Of a stretch of 64,000 nt of DNA, positions 56,198 through 63,412 are shown one piece after another (position 1 is the first letter of the stretch; the number at the start of each line of letters is the position of its first letter). The translations under genes were made by a program, and so were the position numbers. Location of the stretch: assembly GCF_017814435.1 (NCBI RefSeq), contig NZ_JAGJCB010000005.1:124001-188000 (forward strand). Reading direction: 5' to 3'. This stretch comes from Mariniflexile gromovii. GTDB lineage: Bacteria > Bacteroidota > Bacteroidia > Flavobacteriales > Flavobacteriaceae. A model generated the notes under the pieces. The model saw only the letters and a list, made by a program, of their open reading frames with translations. It was not told the origin of the DNA and made no database searches.

Positions 56198-56205
56198 TAA
56201 TTTTG
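56198..56205 (+). promoter_or_regulatory. -7 box of the DinB gene
   Basis: TAATTTTG matches TAnnTTTG, 36 bases before the ATG at 56242. The upstream -33 region is covered by operator-like site 2. Confidence 0.55.
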
Positions 56206-56241
56206 GTTTAGAAATATAAATTAATTTAAAATCAAACAATT

Positions 56242-56739
56242 ATGGAAACTACAATGAAAGAAAACGTAAAATTACACGAGGTTATCACCCCAACAGATTT
56301 AATAAACCATTGGCAAGGGCACCGAGGTTTAACCCGCCGAACCATTGAAGCTTTTCCTGATGATGCTTTTTTTAATCATACCATTGGTGGCATGCGTCCT
56401 TTCTCTGAAATGGTGATGGAACTTTTAGGTATTGCAGGACCTGGCATTAAAGAAATAGCTACAGGAATATCAGCGCCTCTAAACGAGCATTTTGAACATG
56501 GCAACAAAAAAGAAAAAATTCTTGAGCTATGGGATGAAGCAACGAATGAAATAAACACTTATTGGGTTCAAATTAAACCAGAGCAATTTCAAAAAAATAT
56601 TAAAATTTTTGGTCAATACGAGGGTACAGTATATTCATCTATATTCTATTTTATTGATAATGAAATTCACCACCGCGCACAAGGCTATGTGTATTTACGC
56701 TCGTTAGGTATTGAACCACCTGCATTTTATGAACGCTAA
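56242..56739 (+). CDS. DinB family protein
   Basis: A 165-residue four-helix-bundle protein of the DinB/YfiT type. LINHWQGHRGLTRRTIEAFP with His at the metal site, and EIHHRAQGYVYLRSLGIEPP with the two further His, give a likely three-His metal site. Members are metal-binding proteins, some of which are thiol transferases; no substrate can be named. It is divergent from the WYL regulator and probably controlled by it. Confidence 0.9.
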   Translation: METTMKENVKLHEVITPTDLINHWQGHRGLTRRTIEAFPDDAFFNHTIGGMRPFSEMVMELLGIAGPGIKEIATGISAPLNEHFEHGNKKEKILELWDEATNEINTYWVQIKPEQFQKNIKIFGQYEGTVYSSIFYFIDNEIHHRAQGYVYLRSLGIEPPAFYER

Positions 56740-56755
56740 TTAAAAACAAACCATA

Positions 56756-56974
56756 ATGAAAACGGTTTTAGTATTTAAAACTTCCATTTCTAAAAAAAGC
56801 CACATTAAAACGATACGACCTTTTTTAAATAATTTGATTAGTAAAAATGGTTACTGGAATTTTGATTTGGAGGATTGTGACAACATCCTCCGAATTGAAA
56901 CCCAAACAATAAAAAGTGATTCTGTTTGTAATATTTTAAATAATCAGGGCTTTTTATGTGAAGAGATATATTGA
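56756..56974 (+). CDS. Small hypothetical protein, heavy-metal-domain-like fold
   Basis: A 72-residue protein not recognised with certainty. The order VLVFKTSISKKSHI, FNLNNLISKNG-type text and DNILRIETQT suggests a beta-alpha-beta-beta ferredoxin-like fold as in heavy-metal-associated domains, but the C-x2-C metal site is missing. It lies 16 bases after the DinB gene and shares its transcript. Confidence 0.65.
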   Translation: MKTVLVFKTSISKKSHIKTIRPFLNNLISKNGYWNFDLEDCDNILRIETQTIKSDSVCNILNNQGFLCEEIY

Positions 56975-56994
56975 TTTAATCACATTGAAAAACA

Positions 56995-57034
56995 AAAAAG
57001 TCCATGTAAACAAATATTTACATGGACTTTTTTT
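56995..57034. terminator. Bidirectional terminator
   Basis: AAAGTCCATGTAAA (56997-57010) and TTTACATGGACTTT (57017-57030) are perfect inverted arms around a six-base loop, flanked by A- and T-runs. It serves both the DinB transcript and the minus-strand gene ending at 57049. Confidence 0.88.
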
Positions 57035-57048
57035 ATACAAAATTTAGT

Positions 57049-57318
57049 TTAGCTCACTTGTTGTCTATTCTTCATTTTATCTAAAAGCATCAACTCACGT
57101 TGAATTTCTTCCTTTCGCTCATTAAATTTCCTAACGCGCTCATCAATAAGTTCTTGATTTTTTCTGCGGTTTTCAAGTCTAATTGCTTCTTTTTCAACAT
57201 CAGCCTCTTTATTTTTTCTAGCTTTTATTTTTTCCATAAAAACAGAAAAATAAGCATAACCATACATGCTTAAAAAAAGTAAAGCTATAATTCCTAATAT
57301 GATATAACCGTTTTGCAT
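57049..57318 (-). CDS. Small membrane-anchored coiled-coil protein
   Basis: An 89-residue protein. One membrane segment lies at about residues 5-25 (IILGIIALLFLSMYGYAYF). The rest is very rich in Lys, Glu and Arg with heptad character and should form a cytoplasmic coiled coil. Not recognised further. Confidence 0.65.
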   Translation of the reverse strand: MQNGYIILGIIALLFLSMYGYAYFSVFMEKIKARKNKEADVEKEAIRLENRRKNQELIDERVRKFNERKEEIQRELMLLDKMKNRQQVS

Positions 57319-57502
57319 AATAAATTTGGATTAATTAATTCTTGCAGTCTTAAAATTAAGGTAAGGGCCTTAACTTTCCATAAAGTTATAAAAAACAGTT
57401 TGATACTTAAAATAAAAAAGATGAAGTACCCAAAAATAAGATAAAAACGTAAATTATAACAATACGGATATTAATTAAACACTAAAACGGTTTCTTTAGA
57501 TA

Positions 57503-57817
57503 TTATAAATCTACCAAATCGCCTTCCCACTCCAAAATGCCGCCTTCTAAGTTATAAGCGTTTGCAAAACCTAATTGATCCATAATAGCACAAGCTTGAC
57601 CGCTTCTATTCCCGGAACGACAGTACACATAGTAGTTTTTATCTTTGTCTAAAGCTTCAATTTCATCTATAAATCCTTGACCTTTAAATATATCTATATG
57701 GATGGCGTTTGGTATAATGCCATCAGCTACCTCAGCATCTGTTCTTACATCCAAAACTACTGCGTTTGCATCCTCAGCTAGTTGAGATGCCCATTCTTCT
57801 TGTGATAAATCTTCCAT
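57503..57817 (-). CDS. Single-domain rhodanese-like protein
   Basis: A 104-residue protein with VVLDVRTDAEVADGIIPNAIHI and the active-site loop YVYCRSGNRSGQA, whose Cys can carry a persulfide. LEGGILEWEG ends the domain. It is cytoplasmic and probably moves sulfur or reacts with sulfite/cyanide. It lies 109 bases from the thioredoxin-like gene on the same strand. Confidence 0.92.
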   Translation of the reverse strand: MEDLSQEEWASQLAEDANAVVLDVRTDAEVADGIIPNAIHIDIFKGQGFIDEIEALDKDKNYYVYCRSGNRSGQACAIMDQLGFANAYNLEGGILEWEGDLVDL

Positions 57818-57840
57818 TTGTTTAATCTATTTGTGTTCTA

Positions 57841-57848
57841 CAAAATTA
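57841..57848 (-). promoter_or_regulatory. Candidate -7 box for the rhodanese gene
   Basis: On the minus strand TAATTTTG, 24 bases before the ATG at 57817. No clear -33 TTG. Confidence 0.4.
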
Positions 57849-57925
57849 ATGATCTAAACTTTATAGACGAAAAAAAATCTAAAGTATTACACTTTAGATT
57901 TTTTAATGTTTTATTTAATTCCTAA

Positions 57926-58546
57926 TTAAACTTTAATGCTACAACCTATTGCTTTTGTTTCAGTTTGTTCCACTTCTTTACCTTGTAATAAGGCATCAAC
58001 TGCTTTTTCAACATATTTTGTTGTTACAGATTCTGCGCTTTTATAATTATCATCAATAGCACCTATATACTTAACCACATTGCCTTTTTTGGTTTTTTGA
58101 AGTACAAACATGTGAGGTGTTTTAGTGGCTCCAAACTTTGGAAATACGGTTTGCTCTTTATCTATTAAATAAGGAAACGTAAAGCCTTTTTCAGTGGCAC
58201 GTTTTTTCATGGCATCTAAATTATCATCTGGTTTTATAGATACATTATTTGGCATAATGGCAATTACAGGATACCCTTTTGCTGCATATTTTTTATCTAA
58301 GGCTATAATTCTGTCTTCATAAGCTACCGCATAGGGGCACGTATTACAAGTGAATGTTACTATAAATCCTTTTGCATTTTTGTAATCGGCCAAGGACACC
58401 ATTTTACCGTCTATATTTTTAAGCGAAAAATCTTCAGCCACATCGCCTATTTTATAACCATCTATTATATTGGTTTTAGTTAGGGTAAATGCACTTAACC
58501 ACAATACTATAACAGCAGCCGAAATTAATTTGATTGTTTTGTTCAT
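57926..58546 (-). CDS. Thioredoxin-family (AhpC/TSA-like) exported protein
   Basis: A 206-residue protein with an N-terminal signal or anchor (LISAAVIVLWLSAFT). The redoxin domain starts IGDVAEDFSLKNIDGKMVSLADY and has the active site FTCNTCPYAVAYEDR with two Cys (C-x2-C). PHMFVLQ and VVKYIGAIDDNY follow. It probably reduces or oxidises thiols in the periplasm. It follows the TlpA-like gene by 12 bases, so both form one operon. Confidence 0.88.
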   Translation of the reverse strand: MNKTIKLISAAVIVLWLSAFTLTKTNIIDGYKIGDVAEDFSLKNIDGKMVSLADYKNAKGFIVTFTCNTCPYAVAYEDRIIALDKKYAAKGYPVIAIMPNNVSIKPDDNLDAMKKRATEKGFTFPYLIDKEQTVFPKFGATKTPHMFVLQKTKKGNVVKYIGAIDDNYKSAESVTTKYVEKAVDALLQGKEVEQTETKAIGCSIKV

Positions 58547-58558
58547 AATGATTTATTT

Positions 58559-59089
58559 TTAAAATTGATTTAGTTCGTTTTCAAGTTCTTGGTATGTAAA
58601 TGATTTTTCAAAAAATTTACGTTCGTTATTTTTATAAATTACAGTGGCCGGTAAAGATCCAGACCATGTTTCATCTACTTTAGGTATCCAGGTATTCATA
58701 TCAACATCATCTAAAGCAATGACCTTTGATTTTAGCTTTTTATCTTTTATGAAAGGTTTCAACTTCGATTCATATAAATGCGGAAAATCTAAACTTACCA
58801 GCAACACGTCTACATTTTTATCAGCATACTCCAAATTCAATTTTTCAAAATAGGGCAATTCCTTCACACAAGGAGCGCACCAAGTTGCCCAAAAATTTAT
58901 AACATGTATTTTATCATCTTTCTTATTTAAAAACTTTTCAAAACCTGCAAAATCATAAATTTCTAAATCTGTATTAACTATATTTTGTTTTCCAACAACA
59001 TTATCTTTGGTTGCTATATCTGTTTTTTTTTCTTTATTGTTACAGCTTCCAAAAACAAGTAATATTATAAGTAAGGCTTTAAATTTCAT
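58559..59089 (-). CDS. TlpA-like thioredoxin-fold lipoprotein
   Basis: A 176-residue protein with a lipoprotein signal (LLIILLVFGSC, Cys as the lipid site). The thioredoxin domain has FWATWCAPCVKELPYFEKL with the C-x2-C pair, LLVSLDFPHLYE, and the cis-Pro region SLPATVIY. It is probably a membrane-anchored disulfide reductase or oxidase. It is divergent from the trp operon. Confidence 0.92.
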   Translation of the reverse strand: MKFKALLIILLVFGSCNNKEKKTDIATKDNVVGKQNIVNTDLEIYDFAGFEKFLNKKDDKIHVINFWATWCAPCVKELPYFEKLNLEYADKNVDVLLVSLDFPHLYESKLKPFIKDKKLKSKVIALDDVDMNTWIPKVDETWSGSLPATVIYKNNERKFFEKSFTYQELENELNQF

Positions 59090-59215
59090 ATCTATTTTTA
59101 GACTAAAAAATGTTGGATTGGTTTAATAAAATATCATTTTAGTTATAAAAATAATTAATACTTCAAGATTATTACTTCGTTTAACATTATTTTATGCAAA
59201 AATTAACTTGAAGTG

Positions 59216-59245
59216 TTGTGTAATTCTATTTTGATTTCTATATTT
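59216..59245 (+). promoter_or_regulatory. trp operon promoter
   Basis: TTG at 59216-59218, 19-base spacer, then TATATTTG at 59238-59245. This is a full match to the Bacteroidota TTG-N19-TAnnTTTG promoter. Transcription should start about 59252, twelve bases before the leader-peptide ATG. Confidence 0.8.
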
Positions 59246-59263
59246 GAACCAATTAAAAACAAC

Positions 59264-59327
59264 TATGAATACAATTTTAAATAATACTTGGTGGTGGAGC
59301 TTACAAAACTTACGTTTCGTGAAGTAA
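59264..59327 (+). pseudogene. trp leader peptide reading frame, ATG one base out of frame with the Trp codons
   Basis: The ATG at 59264 opens AAT ACA ATT TTA AAA and then stops at TAA (59282-59284). Three Trp codons in a row lie at 59289-59297 in another frame, which runs on to TAA at 59325-59327. Removing one A from the AAAA run at 59278-59281 would join both into a 20-residue leader peptide (MNTILNNT-WWW-SLQNL and so on). Thus either the leader is broken by one base, or the run is miscalled, or the ribosome shifts frame there. Confidence 0.65.
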
Positions 59328-59391
59328 ACCCTAGTATATTTAAAACTTAAAATATCCAAAAGGCTTGTCGTTCACGACAAGCCTTTTTTTT
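59308..59391 (+). terminator. trp attenuator
   Basis: The terminator stem is AAGGCTTGTCG (59360-59370) with CGACAAGCCTT (59375-59385), loop TTCA, then a run of T. The competing antiterminator pairs TCGTGAA (59317-59323) with TTCACGA (59371-59377). A further small stem, ACTTACG with CGTGAAGT (59308-59325), can occupy the antiterminator strand. This is the arrangement of a Trp-codon attenuator: a ribosome stalled at the Trp codons favours read-through into trpE. Confidence 0.8.
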
Positions 59392-59412
59392 AAATCTATT
59401 TTGATAATTATA

Positions 59413-60816
59413 ATGAACAAATTCAATCTATACACCCACTACAAAAAAATTCTGGCAGATACCATCACACCTGTTAGTATTTACCTAAAAATAAGAGACA
59501 AATACCCCAACAGTATTTTGTTGGAAAGTAGTGATTACCATGCCAACGATAACAGTTTTTCATACATCTGTTTTAACCCTATTGCAACTATTAAGGTTGA
59601 AAACGAAACCATCTTCCAAACGTTTCCAGATGGCAGTGAAACCGTAAATCCTATAACAAAAACTACCGATGTTTCGGAAGAAATCAATCAATTCACAAAA
59701 CGTTTTAAAGTAAATTCTGATGAAGAATTCAAATTTATAAACAACGGTATTTTTGGCTATATAGCTTATGATGCGGTTAAATATTTTGAAGATGTTGACA
59801 TTTCCAAAAAAGAAAACTCCATAACCATTCCTGAAGTTAATTATGCGGTTTATCAAAACATCATCGCTATTAACCATCAAAAAAATGAAGCTTATATTTT
59901 TGCACATTGTTTTGATAATGAACCGAATATTGAAGAAATAGACCATTTAATTAAAGTTAAAAACTTTGCTTCTTATAACTTTGCATCTCATGGGGAAATC
60001 TCATCCAATTTATCTGACGATGAATATAAGCACCATGTAGAATTGGCAAAAAAACATTGTGGTCGTGGTGATGTTTTTCAACTGGTTTTATCAAAAAGTT
60101 TTACACAAGAATTTAAAGGTGATGAATTTAATGTGTATCGTGCGTTACGAAGCATCAACCCATCTCCATACTTGTTTTATTTTGATTATGGCAACTTTAA
60201 AATATTTGGAAGTTCGCCCGAAGCCCAACTTATTGTAAGCGATGGAAAAGCCGAAATCCACCCCATTGCCGGTACTTTCAAACGTACAGGAAATGATATT
60301 CAAGACGCTGAATTAGCACAACAATTAAAGGTAGACGACAAAGAAAACGCCGAACACGTGATGCTTGTGGATTTGGCAAGAAATGATTTAAGCAGACATG
60401 GCAGCCATGTTTCGGTAGACACCTACCGCGAAGTTCAGTTTTTCTCGCACGTTATTCATTTGGTAAGCAAGGTAACGGGGCAAAAACACAAAGAAACCTC
60501 AACCATACAAGTTGTTGCCGATACCTTTCCTGCTGGGACATTAAGTGGCGCACCAAAACATCGTGCCATGCAACTTATTGAGCAATATGAAAAAACAAAC
60601 CGCTCGTTTTACGGTGGCGCTATCGGTTTTATGGATTTTGAAGGCAACTTCAATCATGCCATCATGATTAGAACCTTCCTTAGTAAAAACCACGAATTAC
60701 ATTGGCGAGCAGGTGCGGGTATTGTATCAAAATCAATTCCTGAAAACGAGTTACAGGAAGTGTATAATAAATTAGGAGCCCTAACAAAAGCTATTGAATT
60801 AGCAGAAACAATTTGA
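59413..60816 (+). CDS. trpE: Anthranilate synthase component I
   Basis: 467 residues from the ATG at 59413; an earlier TTG at 59365 lies inside the attenuator stem and is not credible. It has an N-terminal domain with SILLESSDYHA (Trp-feedback region LLES). The catalytic chorismate-binding part has RGDVFQLVLSKSF, INPSPYLFYFDYG, GSSPEAQL, IHPIAGTFKRTG, DLARNDLSRHG and FPAGTLSGAPKHRAM. It makes anthranilate from chorismate with glutamine or ammonia. The LLES motif suggests it is inhibited by tryptophan. Confidence 0.97.
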   Translation: MNKFNLYTHYKKILADTITPVSIYLKIRDKYPNSILLESSDYHANDNSFSYICFNPIATIKVENETIFQTFPDGSETVNPITKTTDVSEEINQFTKRFKVNSDEEFKFINNGIFGYIAYDAVKYFEDVDISKKENSITIPEVNYAVYQNIIAINHQKNEAYIFAHCFDNEPNIEEIDHLIKVKNFASYNFASHGEISSNLSDDEYKHHVELAKKHCGRGDVFQLVLSKSFTQEFKGDEFNVYRALRSINPSPYLFYFDYGNFKIFGSSPEAQLIVSDGKAEIHPIAGTFKRTGNDIQDAELAQQLKVDDKENAEHVMLVDLARNDLSRHGSHVSVDTYREVQFFSHVIHLVSKVTGQKHKETSTIQVVADTFPAGTLSGAPKHRAMQLIEQYEKTNRSFYGGAIGFMDFEGNFNHAIMIRTFLSKNHELHWRAGAGIVSKSIPENELQEVYNKLGALTKAIELAETI

Positions 60817-60944
60817 TTCCTGTGAAAACAGGAATCTCATGAAGTGAAATTAAAAACATAAATTTTGAACGTTTTCATCCCTACAAAAAAGGGGATATTA
60901 CCAAAAAAGATTAATTAAATACAGATTCCTGCCTTTGCAGGAAT
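60815..60944. repeat. Pair of palindromic GATTCCTG repeats between trpE and trpG
   Basis: GATTCCTGTGAAAACAGGAA (then TC) at 60815-60836 overlaps the trpE stop, and GATTCCTGCCTTTGCAGGAA (then T) at 60924-60944 lies 8 bases before the trpG ATG. Both are short hairpins of a kind common between genes in Flavobacteriaceae. They may act as mRNA processing or stability elements. Confidence 0.7.
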
Positions 60945-60951
60945 AAAAACT

Positions 60952-61533
60952 ATGAAAGTATTAGTTATAGATAATTACGACAGTTTCACATACAATCTGG
61001 TGCATTATTTAGAAGATTTAAACTGTGATGTTACGGTTGTGAGAAACGACAAATTAACCTTGGATGATGTGGAACCTTTTGATAAAATAGTTTTATCACC
61101 GGGTCCAGGCATCCCCGATGAAGCCGGTTTATTAAAACCCATTATAGAACGTTTTGCACCAACAAAAAGCATTTTGGGTGTTTGCTTAGGGCAACAAGCC
61201 ATTGGCGAAGTTTTTGGAGGCTCGCTTATTAATTTAGACGACGTTTACCATGGTGTGGCAACAAAAGTGAACATTACGGTTGATGATGAATCTTTGTTTG
61301 CAGGTATGGATAAAGAAATTGAAGTAGGGCGCTACCATTCATGGGTTGTGAATGCAAACCTTCCTGATTGCTTAGAAGCTACCTCTATAGATGCCAATGG
61401 CCAAATCATGTCACTACGCCATAAAGTTTATGATGTTAAAGGTGTACAATATCACCCAGAATCGGTTTTAACTCCAAACGGTAAGCAAATACTTAAAAAC
61501 TGGATAAATTCCCCAAACCCCAAAGGGGCTTAA
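60952..61533 (+). CDS. trpG: Anthranilate synthase component II (glutamine amidotransferase)
   Basis: 193 residues with VLVIDNYDSFTYNLVHYLE at the start, LSPGPGIPDEAG, GVCLGQQAIGE with the catalytic Cys, and GVQYHPESVLTP with the His-x-Glu pair. It provides ammonia for TrpE. The last residues SPNPKGA and the stop come from a palindromic repeat (CCCCAAAGGGG at 61518-61528) that has inserted at the end of the gene. Confidence 0.96.
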   Translation: MKVLVIDNYDSFTYNLVHYLEDLNCDVTVVRNDKLTLDDVEPFDKIVLSPGPGIPDEAGLLKPIIERFAPTKSILGVCLGQQAIGEVFGGSLINLDDVYHGVATKVNITVDDESLFAGMDKEIEVGRYHSWVVNANLPDCLEATSIDANGQIMSLRHKVYDVKGVQYHPESVLTPNGKQILKNWINSPNPKGA

Positions 61534-61556
61534 AAAGAATATAATTAATAAAAATC

Positions 61557-61587
61557 CCCTCTCTTTAGGAGAGGGTTAGGGAGAGGA
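61557..61587. repeat. CCCTCTC...GAGAGGG palindromic repeat before trpD
   Basis: CCCTCTC-TTTAG-GAGAGGG then TTAGGGAGAGG, directly followed by A and the trpD ATG at 61588. The GGGAGAGGA end is purine-rich and could pair with the 16S rRNA tail. Related text occurs at 63449-63482. Confidence 0.7.
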
Positions 61588-62580
61588 ATGAAAAACATAT
61601 TAAACAGACTTATAAACCACGAAAACATCTCTAGTGAAGAAGCTAAAAGGGTTTTGGTAAATATCTCCAAAGGAGAATACAACCAAAGTCAAATTGCAGC
61701 TTTTTTAACTGTTTACATGATGCGTAGTATAACACTTAACGAGTTACAAGGGTTTCGTGATGCCCTTTTAGAACTATGCATCCCTATTGATTTGAAAGAT
61801 TTTAATGCCATTGATTTATGTGGAACGGGTGGTGATGGTAAAGACACTTTTAACATTTCCACATTGGCATCGTTCGTAACTGCAGGAGCTGGTGTTAACG
61901 TTGCTAAACATGGAAACTACGGAGTTTCTTCAGCATGCGGTTCTTCAAACGTTATGGAATATTTAGGCATTAAATTTTCTAATGATGAAGATTTTTTAAA
62001 ACGTTCTATTGATAAAGCAGGCATTTGTGTGTTACACGCCCCATTGTTTCATCCCGCTATGAAGAACGTGGCGCCTATTCGACGGGAGTTAGGGGTCAAA
62101 ACATTTTTCAACATGTTAGGTCCTATGGTAAATCCGTCGTTTCCTAAAAATCAAATGGTTGGAGTTTTTAATTTAGAATTGCTTCGTCTATACGGATATT
62201 TATATCAAAATACGGACAAAAATTATTCCATAGTACATGCGTTGGATGGTTATGATGAAATATCTTTGACAGGAAAAACAAAAGTGATTTCAAACCATGC
62301 TGAAAGGATGTTTTCTCCAGAAGATTTAGGTGTTTCAGAAATAACACAAGAATCTATTTTTGGTGGAAATACTGTTGAATCATCTGCCAAAATTTTCATG
62401 GATGTCATCCAAGGAAAAGGAACAGATGCCCAGAATAATGTAGTATGTGCCAATGCAGGTTTAGCCATTGCTACCACAAACAACATAGAACACAAACTAG
62501 GGTTTGAATTAGCTAAAGAATCATTACTTTCTGGCAAAGGATTAAAAGCATTGCAAACCATTCAAGAATTGAGTAAATGA
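61588..62580 (+). CDS. trpD: Anthranilate phosphoribosyltransferase
   Basis: 330 residues with DLCGTGGDGKDTFNISTLASF (two stretches), NVAKHGNYGVSSACGS, FHPAMKNVAPIRRELGVKTF, and GYDEISLTGKTKV. It joins anthranilate to phosphoribosyl pyrophosphate. It overlaps the trpC start by four bases. Its ATG follows directly on the end of a palindromic repeat. Confidence 0.96.
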   Translation: MKNILNRLINHENISSEEAKRVLVNISKGEYNQSQIAAFLTVYMMRSITLNELQGFRDALLELCIPIDLKDFNAIDLCGTGGDGKDTFNISTLASFVTAGAGVNVAKHGNYGVSSACGSSNVMEYLGIKFSNDEDFLKRSIDKAGICVLHAPLFHPAMKNVAPIRRELGVKTFFNMLGPMVNPSFPKNQMVGVFNLELLRLYGYLYQNTDKNYSIVHALDGYDEISLTGKTKVISNHAERMFSPEDLGVSEITQESIFGGNTVESSAKIFMDVIQGKGTDAQNNVVCANAGLAIATTNNIEHKLGFELAKESLLSGKGLKALQTIQELSK

Positions 62581-63359
62581 ACATTTTAGATAAAATTGTA
62601 GCCGATAAACGCATTGAAGTCGATTTAAGAAAATCGCTTATTCCTGTTAAACAATTGGAGCAATCGGTTTTGTTTGAAAGACAAACCATTTCATTAGCAA
62701 CCAAATTAAAAAATAGCCAAACAGGCATCATTGCAGAACATAAACGAAGATCCCCTTCTAAATCGGTCATAAATCAAAACTTAAATGTGTTTGATGTGGC
62801 AAAAGGCTATGAAGATGCTGGCGTTTGCGGGATGTCCGTTTTAACCGACGGTAAATATTTTGGTGGTTCTTTAGACGATTTGTTAACCGCTCGAGCCAGT
62901 TGCAACCTACCACTTTTACGTAAAGAATTCATCATAGACGAATACCAGTTATTAGAAGCCAAAGCCTATGGTGCCGACGTTATTTTACTTATTGCGGCTA
63001 TTTTGAGCAAAGATGAAATTAAGCAGTTTTCAGAATTTGCAAAAAGCTTAAATTTGGATGTGTTGTTGGAAGTTCATAACGAAGAAGAATTGCATAAATC
63101 CATCATGCCAAGTTTAGATATGTTGGGTGTAAATAACCGAAATTTGAAAACCTTCGACGTTAGTTTAGAAACCAGTAAACGTTTAAGTACACTGATACCA
63201 AATGATTTTGTTAAAGTATCCGAAAGTGGCATTAGTAACGTGGAGGCCATTAAAGAATTGCAACCTTATGGATACAAAGGTTTTTTAATTGGTGAAAACT
63301 TCATGAAGACAGATAATGCTGGTGAAAGTGCTAAAGAATTTATTAAAGGCCTCCTCTAA
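62577..63359 (+). CDS. trpC: Indole-3-glycerol-phosphate synthase
   Basis: 260 residues of TIM-barrel type: ILDKIVADKRIEVDLRK at the start, IIAEHKRRSPSKSVI with the catalytic Glu and Lys, VLTDGKYFGGSLDDL, LLRKEFIIDEYQLLEA, LLEVHNEEEL, LGVNNRNLKTF and SESGISN. It closes the indole ring. TrpF is a separate gene here, not fused to trpC. Confidence 0.96.
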   Translation: MNILDKIVADKRIEVDLRKSLIPVKQLEQSVLFERQTISLATKLKNSQTGIIAEHKRRSPSKSVINQNLNVFDVAKGYEDAGVCGMSVLTDGKYFGGSLDDLLTARASCNLPLLRKEFIIDEYQLLEAKAYGADVILLIAAILSKDEIKQFSEFAKSLNLDVLLEVHNEEELHKSIMPSLDMLGVNNRNLKTFDVSLETSKRLSTLIPNDFVKVSESGISNVEAIKELQPYGYKGFLIGENFMKTDNAGESAKEFIKGLL

Positions 63360-63412
63360 CTCCTCCGAAGGAGGAGAACACTCAAATGGCAAACAGTACG
63401 AATAAAAAATAA

